Assembly: GCA_030789695.1 (NCBI GenBank)
Contig: CM061141.1
Location: 325,919,938 to 325,983,937 of the forward strand
From: Scilla litardierei
Lineage: Eukaryota > Streptophyta > Magnoliopsida > Asparagales > Asparagaceae
DNA length: 64,000 nucleotides
Reading direction: 5' to 3'
Shown here one piece after another: positions 10,373 to 21,839 of this stretch (position 1 is the stretch's first letter; every line of letters begins with the position of its first letter). A model generated the notes under the pieces. It was given only the letters and a program-made list of their open reading frames with translations. It did not search any database and had not been told where the DNA came from. Both the position numbers and the translations under genes were made by a program.

Positions 10373-10614
10373 GGGTTTGTAGCCACCATTAGAGGGGGTT
10401 CCCATTATGTTTTCTTAGAGTTATTTTTTGAGGTTAGGCCATGCCCTAGGCCCCCTCTTGGATCAAAAAGCTTGTATTTGGATTGGAATTCTTCATCAAA
10501 GCTAAGTATCATTGTTCTTCCTATTTGAATTGATTTGATATCTTTTTGTATGCAAGCTATGGTTTTTATTGATTCCTATATCGTTGTTGCTATGCTAGGG
10601 TAGATTTGTTGTTC

Positions 10615-10636
10615 TAGGGTTTGGGGATGAACCCTA
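10615..10636 (+). other. Leader hairpin TAGGGTT/AACCCTA
   Basis: A perfect 7-bp stem with an 8-nt loop, in the predicted transcribed part of the LTR, just upstream of the five shared-loop hairpins. Confidence 0.6.
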
Positions 10637-10734
10637 TGGATCTAATTTCAGATTTGTGATGAATGAATTTCGAAATTGCTAGAATTGCTAGGAGGTTAGG
10701 TTGTGATTGATTTACTACGGATAGCTAGGGATTT

Positions 10735-11039
10735 CCATCGATTTGGGATTTGCAAGAGATTGGGTTCTAATCGATGGGAAGGCCTAGATATTCGATTTAG
10801 GTTTACAATTGGGTTTCTCTAGATTTGGTTTGCAAGAGATTGGACCAAAGCTAGGATTTTTAATTGTAAATCTATACACATATTCGTTTGCAAGAGATTG
10901 GACGAATACGAACTATCACAACCTAGATCGTAACTCGAGTTTGCACGAGAGTGGGCTCGAGGAGTGATTGAACGATGATGTCGATCCTAATGCTAGCGGC
11001 TTAGGCTAGGGTTTGCAAGAGATTGGGCCCTAACCTAGG
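10735..11039 (+). other. Five-hairpin array with a shared 16-nt loop
   Basis: TTTGCAAGAGATTGGG/A occurs at 10749, 10829, 10887, 10940 (variant TTTGCACGAGAGTGGG) and 11012. Each copy is flanked by complementary arms, and the arms differ each time: CCATCGATT/AATCGATGG, CTAG.TTTGG/CCAAA.CTAG with an outer TTTACAATT/AATTGTAAA, TATTCG/CGAATA, CTCGAG/CTCGAG, and TTAGGCTAGGG/CCCTAACCTAG. G-U pairs in the first, second and last stems fit the sense RNA. The array lies about 350-650 nt after the predicted start site. The role is unknown; a repeated protein-binding or packaging loop is one possibility. Confidence 0.8.
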
Positions 11040-11443
11040 TTTGCTATAGACCGGCGATAGCGCGATAGCGTGAGCTTGGTTCTATATTCAGTTACGACTA
11101 GTTCACCTCAACGCAAGTCTAGTAATATTGAGATTCACTATTCACAATGATGCACGACGGTCCGTAGTGGGGATTCCCTAGCCCTAGACACTTTTATTAT
11201 ATTGTATTTGAATTGATATTTGACCGATTTCTATATCTCCGACACCGACATCCATCACCATTGCCATTACATCATACCATAGCCATCTCCACCAATAAAA
11301 CACTCGTAGTAGAGCCAACCTAGGATAGATTGGAGCCAACACCACCTCCTCGTGTTCGATACCCGCTCGCCACTACGCCGTGCGCTTGCGGTAAAACTAC
11401 AACCGTCGCCTCGGGACGTGTATCCGGGGTGCGATCAAGTTTT

Positions 11444-11461
11444 TGGCGCCGTTGCCGGGGA
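11444..11461 (+). other. Primer binding site (tRNA-Asp)
   Basis: TGGCGCCGTTGCCGGGGA, complementary to the 3' end of plant tRNA-Asp, six bases after the LTR end. This primer is typical of Athila-type gypsy elements. Confidence 0.9.
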
Positions 11462-11626
11462 GGTGTTTCCGTTGGGTGCCAATTTGTCACAATTAGGTTG
11501 ATTAGACTACGAAAAAAAACAAATAAAAAGGAAATTTTCACCCCCCGCCACCATTATTATCATTTCTATATTCTTTTGTACCACTGATATTTTTCTCCAG
11601 GTATTTATCTTTGTTGATCAGGTGCT

Positions 11627-13222
11627 ATGGATTATACTACGTGGGCCACAGATTTTGATCAGAGTGCTCAGATGGGAGAATACTATTATGATCAGAGTGC
11701 TCAGATGGGAGAGTACTATTTTGATGAAAGTGCTCAGATGGGAGAATACTTTTTTGAGGAGACGCACTGGCCCGAGCTTGATGAGAGACAAAGGATCTTT
11801 TTTGATGAGATGCATGCACACCAGGTTGAAGTGCAAGCCGGGCTTGAAAAGGGTAACCTTCTATTGGAACGGGTGAAGAGGCAACTTGAAATGAATGCGC
11901 TCATGTTTAAGGTTGCGATGATTCCCAAAGATATCAGTTCTGTTCCTTCATCTTATGGGCAAGAAGCATCTCCAATCATATTGCCAGAGCCAGAATGTGC
12001 CGATGTCGATCCCACATCCTACAATATAGTTGTTGCATATGAAGAGTGGATGGACAAAGGTACAGTGGAGGAAGCAGAAATTGAGCCACCAGCTCAGCCA
12101 GAGGAGGATGGATTTCAGAGATTATTGGAGGGTCTCTTGGAGTCCGTGAGGTTCACCGGTTCAGAGAGCATTACAGCAGGTGATGAATTTGAGCTACGAT
12201 TTGCAGATTTTGTTATGAACCGTGTTTCAGCTGCAGGAACAATTGAGGAGGACATCCGTGTCAGTCTTGAGGGGGATAGACTATATTTTCGGATTGCTTG
12301 CGGGCATTCCCCTCCACATGATACAGCCCCCCAAGTTGACACACCTGAGCAGCCAGCATCACCATCCCAGAGAGAGCCTACATTGATAGTTGATGAGAAG
12401 GCAAATGAGCACACTACCGAGCCAGAGCATGCTTTTGAGGAGGCCTTACACACAGAGCCAGAGCTTATCACCGAGGAGGTCATGCATCGGGACGAGGACA
12501 CAGTCATTCATGAGGATCCCGAGCACTATCCTCCTCCATTAGAGCTTCCGCAGCCACCTCATCCTCCCACTGACGCAGAGGACTACCCCACAGAGCTTTT
12601 GGCCCCCCTTCAGGGAGATCTCTTTACTCCCTCGCCCTTAATCTTTGATTTCCCTCCAGTGTATGATGTTTTTTATGATTCATCGTGCCTTTTGCAGGAT
12701 TCATGTACATACGATCAAGAGGTACGATGGGACGTATATGAGGAGGAGAGCGAGGAGTTAGCACCCATGGACACATATGAATATGATCAAGAGGTGTGCT
12801 GGGATGAGTCTGACGATGATGAGGAGCATCTTGATGAGGTCCACACCTATGATCTAGATTTACCTGAGCAGCATAGAGAAGACACCGTGGAGACAGCTAT
12901 CACGGCACGTGAGGATATTGGATTATTTCCAGGGAAGTATCGTCCACCATTATTTATTCCATACATTTCTATAGACGATCCTCTTTGGAATACTTTTATT
13001 ATGAGGGTGAAATTTTTGCAGCGAACTGATGCATCCTATTCTCTGCAGGGTACAGGTGGAGTCCTTGTGGGAATGCTGAAGGATGCATTGCTAGAGTTCG
13101 TTGGTGTCCGTGGACATGTGCGCCTGGCAGAGCCACGGAAGGAGCAGTTGGAGCAATTGCCTGCACCAGCAAAGATACTGGATCCGCCTTTTGCTATAGG
13201 TGATATCAATCCAGTAGTGTAG
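11627..13222 (+). CDS. Unrecognised 531-codon ORF of the Athila-like element
   Basis: An uninterrupted ORF starting 166 nt after the primer site, in the place of gag. I do not recognise a domain: there is no zinc knuckle, protease, RT or integrase signature. The N terminus has three tandem copies of an 11-12-residue unit (DQSAQMGEYYY, DQSAQMGEYYF, DESAQMGEYFF). The centre is very acidic and Pro/Glu-rich, and the last ~100 residues look globular (PPLFIPYISIDDPLWNTF). Retention of a long open frame in a pol-less element suggests selection or recent origin. It could be a diverged Gag or an accessory ORF; neither can be shown here. Confidence 0.7.
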   Translation: MDYTTWATDFDQSAQMGEYYYDQSAQMGEYYFDESAQMGEYFFEETHWPELDERQRIFFDEMHAHQVEVQAGLEKGNLLLERVKRQLEMNALMFKVAMIPKDISSVPSSYGQEASPIILPEPECADVDPTSYNIVVAYEEWMDKGTVEEAEIEPPAQPEEDGFQRLLEGLLESVRFTGSESITAGDEFELRFADFVMNRVSAAGTIEEDIRVSLEGDRLYFRIACGHSPPHDTAPQVDTPEQPASPSQREPTLIVDEKANEHTTEPEHAFEEALHTEPELITEEVMHRDEDTVIHEDPEHYPPPLELPQPPHPPTDAEDYPTELLAPLQGDLFTPSPLIFDFPPVYDVFYDSSCLLQDSCTYDQEVRWDVYEEESEELAPMDTYEYDQEVCWDESDDDEEHLDEVHTYDLDLPEQHREDTVETAITAREDIGLFPGKYRPPLFIPYISIDDPLWNTFIMRVKFLQRTDASYSLQGTGGVLVGMLKDALLEFVGVRGHVRLAEPRKEQLEQLPAPAKILDPPFAIGDINPVV

Positions 13223-15189
13223 AAATTTTTATGCTTTAAATAAACGCGAATTCTCTCGACAGCGAGAGGACCGTATAGATTTGCTTGAATAAATATCACC
13301 TCATATGATGACAACAAAAATCTTTTACACCCCAAACCCATTATATATATTAATTCCCCTCTCCATATTTTGATATGCCACATCCTTTTGCTCAACACCA
13401 TTGAGCATTTCTTTCAAGTGAATACTCACTTTCTTATTCATTTGACTTGATCACGCTTTGCAAAGCCATGACATTTTTGATTGAGTCATTTGAATAGGAT
13501 TGTTTGGTATAAGCTTGGGGGAAAGCGCTCTCATGTATCATTGTATGTGCATGTAGTTGCATTAGGATTTCATGTCATTCATAACATCATTTTTCATTCA
13601 CCCCCTTATTATTATCGTTGTTTCTCATATTCTTTCATTATGATCACATTGAGGACAATATGAAGTTTAAGCTTGGGGGAGTGCATTTCCATGCCATTTA
13701 GATGCATTAGTTGCATTTTTACTTTATTTTAGGTTTTTTTTTAATTTTTCAAAATTTTTGCATCATCTTTTTGATTTTCCCATCTTATTTTCCTTTTATG
13801 TGTGTTCATGCATCATATTGTGTGCTTGTTTTTCTTTTCTTTCCTCTCTTTTGTTTTATTCTCTTTATTTTCTTTTCCTTCTTTTCCTTCTTTCGCTAGA
13901 TGAGTTCTGTATGATGATATCTCTTATTGCTTTAGTAGCCATCACGATGCTTATTATTCCTTGCCATACTACTTTGAGTATTCCATAGTCTTGCTATTCA
14001 CATGTTCTTGCAAATCTATTTCTTTTGATGATTCCTCTACATGAATGCATGATATTAATTGAAACTAAATGTATGGACTAGTGTTTAGTATGCTTTTGTT
14101 GGAAATGCACCAAGATTCACGCATCATTAGTATATCTGAAGCATCAGTTTTATTGTCTTATTCACCTTCTGTTGCATGCCTGATATGATTGTGTGCTTTA
14201 CCGCTTGACTTCGCTTTTTATTGAGATGATTGAGAATATCCATGCTTACATATGAGTTTTAGTTGAAGTATTATCTTATTGAACCGTTCGTGCACATCTT
14301 AGAGTGAACCGAGTGTTACATTATTTCTTTCTCCACATATATCTTTTTATTTTCTACATGTCACTTGAGTTCACCTCCTAAAAGCTACTTATATCGCATC
14401 TATTTCCCAAAAAAAAAATCCCTACAAAAGAAAAGTTTGCTCCAAAAAGTCCAAAAAGCCAAAAGGAGCCAAAATCCAAAAATACAAATCAAATTGCTCC
14501 TACAAAAATCCAAGAAGAAAAATGAGAAACAAAGTCCAAAAGAAAAAAATAATATTTCTCTATCTCAATATTGGAGCCACAAAATACTTGGGAAAACCAA
14601 GGCAAAAATCCCATTTTCCACTATCATATTCCTTTAGATGTGATGCCTTAAGCTAAGCTTGGGGGGTGAATTCATTTGATCATATGAGTGAGTATGACAT
14701 AAGAGTGGAGACGTGCATGAATGGGAATATTCGATAATGCTTAGACTTTGCAAAATATATTAGATATGGAGATTTTTCATGATTTGAAATAAATATGTGA
14801 ATGCCATGACTCTTATTCTATTCTCTATTGCATGCTTGGTGTGTATCTTATATGCTTCATTTATAACTTTTGATTGAAAAGTGCATTACCAAAATTTGTA
14901 TATTAAATTCTATGAAATGTGTGATGTGGATATGAATTGATTGTATGAATTTAGAGAGTCCCTCTTATTGCTCTTAAAAGCTTGCAAGTATCATGTCTAA
15001 GTAAGATTTGAAATCCTTATAGCATGTGATTCGTATTTCCCAAGTTATCGTGATGTGTAGCTTATGGCTTGAGAGCTGAGAGAATAATCTAGCGACCCCT
15101 TCCACTTCGTATTCTTTTTCATTTTTTTCCCTTATTTTTACCCTTCGGGTTCGCCTTCTATTTGTCTTCCTCGAGGACGAGTAAGAGGT
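13223..15189 (+). other. Long noncoding 3' region of the Athila-like element
   Basis: About 2 kb without a supported gene, T-rich with A-rich patches. It contains three internal PPT-like words AAGCTTGGGGG at 13511, 13669 and 14655, in addition to the functional one at 15190. Confidence 0.7.
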
Positions 15190-15204
15190 AAGCTTGGGGG
15201 ATTT
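15190..15204 (+). other. Polypurine tract of the Athila-like element
   Basis: AAGCTTGGGGGATTT immediately before the 3' LTR start TGATCACTCC. It follows a TCGAGGACGAG word often seen at gypsy 3' ends. Confidence 0.85.
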
Positions 15205-15510
15205 TGATCACTCCATATTTTACACCTTTTTTCCGCATGTTTTCACGCCATTTCGGTTGCTCATATTGCGATTTTCACGATTATTCGACGATATTGCATT
15301 ACTTTTCACTATTTCTTGTTTTTGTCGGATTTCAGGAAATATGGAGCGATCGGGAGCAAAAATGAGCTAAAGGGACTTGCACCCACTCCGGAGCGTCACC
15401 CAAGGCTCTTTTGAGGGCTATTCGGCGATGGGAGATGTGTGGAAGAAGAAGGAACTCCGTAGGAGCGACGAGGAGGAGAAACGGAGAAGATTGGGCATTT
15501 TCAGCATGCC

Positions 15511-16158
15511 ACTCGGCCGAGTGAAGGAGTCACTCGGCCGAGCAAAGAAGCCCGCTCGGCCGGCCAGATCGGACACGTAATTACTTGAAGATTAGCGTGC
15601 ACTCGGCCGAGTGATGACATCCCACTCGGCCGAGTATGGAGACACCACTCGCCCGAGTGGCACACGAACGATGGCATCCAAAAGAGCCGACTTACTGGAA
15701 TTTTACAGTCAATCTCAGAGATCCTTTGGAGACTGACTCGGCTGAGTACCAAAAGCCCCTCGGCCGAGTGACATTTGCCGCTCGGCCGAGTGACGTCGAT
15801 GACACGCAGCGCCCAGATTTTCAGACAACCTCTCGCTCTTTTGAAATCTGCTATCATTCCAGAGGTTAAAGTATTTTTCTCATATTTTTTATGGATAGTA
15901 GACTTCGTGACAGTTCCAACGCCGCCAAGAACGCGTCAATCGGAGGTCGGATGAAATCTGGGGAATTTCTTCAAGTCGATGCTGCAGTGCTGGAATTCGC
16001 ATGTCAGTGTCACTCGGCCGGGTGACATTTCCACTCGGCCGAGTGAGATTCCCACTCGGCCGAGTGACCAGTTTTTGCCAGTTTTTGACAGAGTGCTGTT
16101 CTCTGGAAATTTTGCAGGATTTCCCACTCGGCCGAGTGAGCTTTCCACTCGGCCGAGT
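15511..16158. repeat. Fourteen ACTCGGCCGAGT palindromes in phased clusters
   Basis: Starts at 15511, 15532, 15554; 15601, 15624, 15647; 15736, 15758, 15780; 16012, 16033, 16054; 16126, 16147. Within clusters the step is always 21-23 bp, close to two turns of B-DNA. Several copies are perfect and others have one or two changes. The TATA box follows about 95 bp after the last one. Confidence 0.9.
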
Positions 16159-16253
16159 CGGCTGCGGGCCCAGATTTTAAGTTGTGGTTTGGGCTGTTTT
16201 TGGGTACGAATTTGAGGGGTTTTCTAGGGTTTCTTGCTAGAGTTTTGGGGGAG

Positions 16254-16261
16254 TATTTAAG
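16254..16261 (+). promoter_or_regulatory. TATA box of the 3' Athila-like LTR
   Basis: TATTTAAG, identical to the 5' LTR copy. It could also drive readthrough transcription into the flanking Sirevirus-2. Confidence 0.6.
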
Positions 16262-16626
16262 GGGTTTGTAGCCACCATTAGAGGGGGTTCCCATTATGTT
16301 TTCTTAGAGTTATTTTTTGAGGTTAGGCCATGCCCTAGGCCCCCTCTTGGATCAAAAAGCTTGTATTTGGATTGGAATTCTTCATCAAAGCTAAGTATCA
16401 TTGTTCTTCCTATTTGAATCTTTGATTTGATATCTTTTTGTATGCAAGCTATGGTTTTTATTGATTCCTATATCGTTGTTGCTATGCTAGGGTAGATTTG
16501 TTGTTCTAGGGTTTGGGGATGAACCCTATGGATCTAATTTCAGATTTGTGATGAATGAATTTCGAAATTGCTAGAATTGCTAGGAGGTTAGGTTGTGATT
16601 GATTTACTACGGATAGCTAGGGATTT

Positions 16627-16931
16627 CCATCGATTTGGGATTTGCAAGAGATTGGGTTCTAATCGATGGGAAGGCCTAGATATTCGATTTAGGTTTACAA
16701 TTGGGTTTCTCTAGATTTGGTTTGCAAGAGATTGGACCAAAGCTAGGATTTTTAATTGTAAATCTATACACATATTCGTTTGCAAGAGATTGGACGAATA
16801 CGAACTATCACAACCTAGATCGTAACTCGAGTTTGCACGAGAGTGGGCTCGAGGAGCGATTGAACGATGATGTCGATCCTAATGCTAGCGGCTTAGGCTA
16901 GGGTTTGCAAGAGATTGGGCCCTAACCTAGG
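16627..16931 (+). other. Five shared-loop hairpins, 3' LTR copy
   Basis: Second copy of the array at 10735-11039, with the same loops and stems. If this part lies in R, both ends of the genomic RNA would carry it. Confidence 0.8.
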
Positions 16932-17329
16932 TTTGCTATAGACCGGCGATAGCGCGATAGCGTGAGCTTGGTTCTATATTCAGTTACGACTAGTTCACCT
17001 CAACGTAAGTCTAGTAATATTGAGATTCACTATTCACAATGATGCACGACGGTCCGTAGTGGGGATTCCCTAGCCCTAGACACTTTTATTATATTGTATT
17101 TGAATTGATATTTGACCGATTTCTATATCTCCGACACCGACATCCATCACCATTGCCATTACATCATACCATAGCCATCTCCACCAATAAAACACTCGTA
17201 GTCGAGCCAACCTAGGATAGATTGGAGCCAACACCACCTCCTCGTGTTCGATACCCGCTCGCCACTACGCCGTGCGCTTGCGGTAAAACTACAACCGTCG
17301 CCTCGGGACGTGTATCCGGGGTGCGACCA

Positions 17330-18470
<1,141 letters not shown>

Positions 18471-18703
18471 TCTGCAAGAAATCCTATGCCGAAAGAATCA
18501 AGAACAAGAACCCTAAAAAAACTCAGGACAGCTTTCTTTTTTTTTGAAACATTCAAGAGAAGAATGGAGCGCTGAGAGAACCAATGCGGAGAAATAAATG
18601 CGGAGAAAATAATAAGAGAACCAGACAATATCAAAACTGACCCAGACCTCCTATCTTGGCTGCAACATAATGTACAATATTATGTACAACATTATGTGCA
18701 ACA

Positions 18704-21700
18704 TTAGATACGACACAGCCCAAGAGCTTGTCGTAGTTCCTCAAATCTGCTGGAGTCCAAGGGCTTTGTAAAAATGTCTGCCAACTGACTGGTAGTCTCT
18801 ATATATTCCATGATAAGCACCTTCTTTTCAACCAACTCTCTGATGAAATGGTGTCGAATGTCTATATGTTTGGTCCTTGAATGTTGAATAGGATTCTTGG
18901 AAATGTTTATTGCGCTCTGATTGTCACACAGAATGGTCAAGACCTCTTGATCAACACCATAATCAGTCAGCATTTGTTTCATCCATAGGAGTTGAGTACA
19001 ACAGCTCCATGTAGCAATATATTCAGCCTCAGCGGTTGACAAGGAAATCGAATTCTGCTTTTTACTATACCAAGAGACTAAGTTGTTTCCAACATAGAAA
19101 CACCCTCATGTGGTACTCTTTCTATTATCAGCATTACCTGCCCAATCAACATCACTATACCCTGACAGAAGTGTATTGGTATCTTTAGAGTACCAAATGC
19201 CATAGTCAGCGGTTCCACTTACGTACCTGATTATGCGTTTTACAGTCATGATGTGAGATTCCTTAGGACAGGCTTGATATCAAGCACACACCCCAACACT
19301 GAAACTGATGTCAGGTCTACTCGCTGTCAAGTACAATAGACTTCCTATCATGCTCATGTACAGAGTGACCTCTACTTGTTTTCCACCATCATCCTTCGAG
19401 AGCTTTTCAGTAGTAGCCATAGGCGTGCGCACTTGGCGGGCTTTCTCCAGACCGAACCTCTTAACAAGATTCTTAGCATACTTACTCTGGGATATAAACA
19501 GACCATCGCTAGATTGTTTAACTTGAAGACCAAGAAACATATTTAACTCATCGACCATACTCATTTCAAACTCTTTTTGCATAAGGTCGATAAATTCACG
19601 TACCAGTTGCAGTGATGTAGATCCAAAGACTATGTCGTCAACATAAATCTGTGCAACTATGACCGCAGATCTGGTTCTCTGGACAAACAACGTCTTGTCA
19701 GCTCCCCCTCGCTCATATCTCTTTTTAAGAAGATATCTGGTCAGTCTCTCATACCAAGCTCTTGGAGCTTGCTTAAGTCCATAAAGCGCTTTCTTCAATC
19801 GATAGACATAGCTAGGCAAGAATGGGTCTTCAAATCCCTTTGGCTGTTCAACATATACCTCCTCATTTAAAATGCCATTTAGAAAGGCACTTTTCACGTC
19901 CATCTGATGAAGCTTGAAGTTGAAACTACATGCCACGGCGAGAAGTAATCTAATAGATTCCAAACGGGCCACCGGAGCAAAGGTCTCATCAAAGTCAATT
20001 CCCTCGATCTGAGTGTATCCCTGAGCTACCAGACGAGCTTTGTTACGCGTGACATTCCATTTTTCATCTGTTTTATTCTTGAAAATCCACTTAGTTCAAT
20101 GACATTCATCCCTTTTGGTCTCTCAACAAGGCTCCAGACGTCATTACGCTGAAATTAATTCAGCTCCTCTTGCATAGCCATCACCCAGAAGTCGTCGAGT
20201 AATGCTTCTTTAACATTCTTGGGTTCAACACTAGATAAAAAACAAACATATCCAGCAAGATCACGATAATTTACCTGACTAGTGCCTCTATTGCGAAGAC
20301 CATCTTCAACATTCCCAATGACAAGTTTAGGAGGATGATTTCGTATAACTTTTGTAATCCCTCGTGAAGAAAGTACTTCATTTCCCTCTGATTGTGATTC
20401 CTCAACGGATGCAATTCTCTGAGAAGTACCATTCTGACCGGTACTCACTTGTGTTGAATCAAATGTTGTAACATTTTGTTCAACATTTTCATCCTCTTCA
20501 TTACTCTCTCCTTGAGAACCAGGCCCCCCCATGAATAACAACTTCACCCTGCTCGAAGTCATCTACAACAACATTGATAGACTCCATCAAAACATCCGTG
20601 CGATGGTTCAGTACCCTGAAAGCACGACTCGTAATAGAGTATTCGAGAAAAGTCCCTTTATCACTCTTAGCATCGAACTTTCCTTTAGAAGTTCGATCCT
20701 GCAAAATTTAACACTTGCTTCCAAATACATGAAAGTAAGAAACATTTGGGTTTTTACCTTTCCAGGTCTCATAGTGAGTTTTCTCTGTTCTGGGTCTCAG
20801 ATACACTCTATTTATGGTGTAGCAAGCAGTGTTGATCGCTTCGGCCCACCATTTAGTACTGACTTTCCTGGCGTTCAACATCACGTGAGCCATCTCCTGT
20901 AGAGTGTGATTCTTCCTCTCAATAATTCCATTCTGTTGAGGAGTCTTAGGCACAGAAAACTCATGTCGTATTCCCTCTGCTTCACAGAAATCAACAAACA
21001 AGTGATTTTTAAACTCCTTACCATGGTCACTGTGAATTCTGATAATTTTTCCAATTGTGACTCCTCTCTCTCTCTGAAGGCGGGTGCAAAGCTTCTTGAA
21101 GGCATTGAAAGCATCTGACTTTTCTTTGAGAAAATCTACCCAAGTGAAACGAGAGAAGTCATCAACACAAACATAAATGTACTTCTTACCCCCATGCTGA
21201 CTTCTGTTGTGGGTCCTATCAGATCCATGTGTAGCAGCTCCATGTTCTTAGAGGTGGTGATGGTCTGAAGTTGTTTATGACTAGTTCTCTTCTGTTTTCC
21301 CAGCTGACAGGGACCGCAGACCCCTTCTATTTTCTTGGATATGACAGGTATCCCTCGAATGGCTCCGACTCTGGTAATTTCCATCAAAGTTTTGTAATTT
21401 ACGTGACCAAGTTTTTGATGCCATTGTTCGAAGACTTCAACACTAGCAGTGAGACAGCTGTTAGCTTCCTGACATAGATAGTAGTTGTCGGCCGATCATT
21501 TCCTAGTTAGAATGTTAATCCCAGCTTCATTCAGAATAACACACTCGTCTTTAGTGAACTGAACAAACAACCCTTGGTCGCATAATTGACTTATACTAAT
21601 CAGGTTTGCCTTTAAGTCTTGAACATGCATGACATCCTTCAGAGTAACAGATCCAGTCATCTTCAGCTCTCCCTTTCCAATGACTTTGCTTCTCTAGCCA

Positions 21701-21839
21701 TCACCAAAAGTAACATGTCCTTTATTGCCTGTAGTGTACTTTGAGAGAAGACCCCGATTTCCTGTCATATGTCGGGAACAACCGCTGTCGAAATACCACA
21801 TATTTTCTGAGAAGGCAACCATGGAGGTGTAGGCAACAA
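18704..21839 (-). pseudogene. pol: Sirevirus-2 pol remnant (PR-IN-RT-RH)
   Basis: Protease motif DSGCSRHMTGN near 21780, GAG-pre-integrase (CGPCQLGKQKRTSHKQ, ~21300), integrase (LLHMDLIGP, then TPQQNGIIERKNHTLQE in another frame near 20930), RT with YVDDIVFGS near 19635, and RNase H with STAEAEYIATW and CDNQSAI at 18900-19040. A TAG follows the protease near 21691, frameshifts lie near 21150-21000, 20560 and 19990, and RNase H is broken around 19090-19280. It cannot encode an active polyprotein. Confidence 0.9.

Larger units (their letters stand above)
9798..11437 (+). repeat. 5' LTR of the Athila-like element (3' three quarters)
   Basis: Near-identical to 15686-17329. It ends ...GTGCGATCA just before the tRNA-Asp primer site. 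The left part is displaced by Sirevirus-1. Confidence 0.93.
9798..17329 (+). mobile_element. Athila-like non-autonomous LTR retrotransposon
   Basis: Two ~2.1-kb LTRs flank an internal region with a tRNA-Asp primer site, one ORF and a PPT but no reverse transcriptase or integrase. Primer type and the AAGCTTGGGGG-style tract fit the Athila lineage of Ty3/gypsy. The first ~480 bp of its 5' LTR lie to the left of Sirevirus-1, outside the window. Its right end abuts Sirevirus-2 ORF3 sequence at 17330. It would need proteins from an autonomous relative to move. Confidence 0.85.
15205..17329 (+). repeat. 3' LTR of the Athila-like element (2125 bp)
   Basis: Starts TGATCACTCC and ends ...GGGGTGCGACCA, giving imperfect inverted termini. 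It carries the full palindrome set (15511-16158), TATA (16254-16261) and five shared-loop hairpins (16627-16931). GAGGG at 17330-17334 is the likely right target-site copy; the left copy is outside the window. Confidence 0.93.

Noticed and set aside
11320..11836. Minus-strand ORFs overlapping the Athila-like primer site and ORF start
   Set aside because: Shadows of repeats; the plus-strand ORF and element signals explain the region.
15511..16158. CRISPR-like regularly spaced repeats
   Set aside because: The repeats are 12-bp palindromes with 9-11-bp gaps in an LTR promoter; no spacers of CRISPR length and no cas genes, in plant nuclear DNA.
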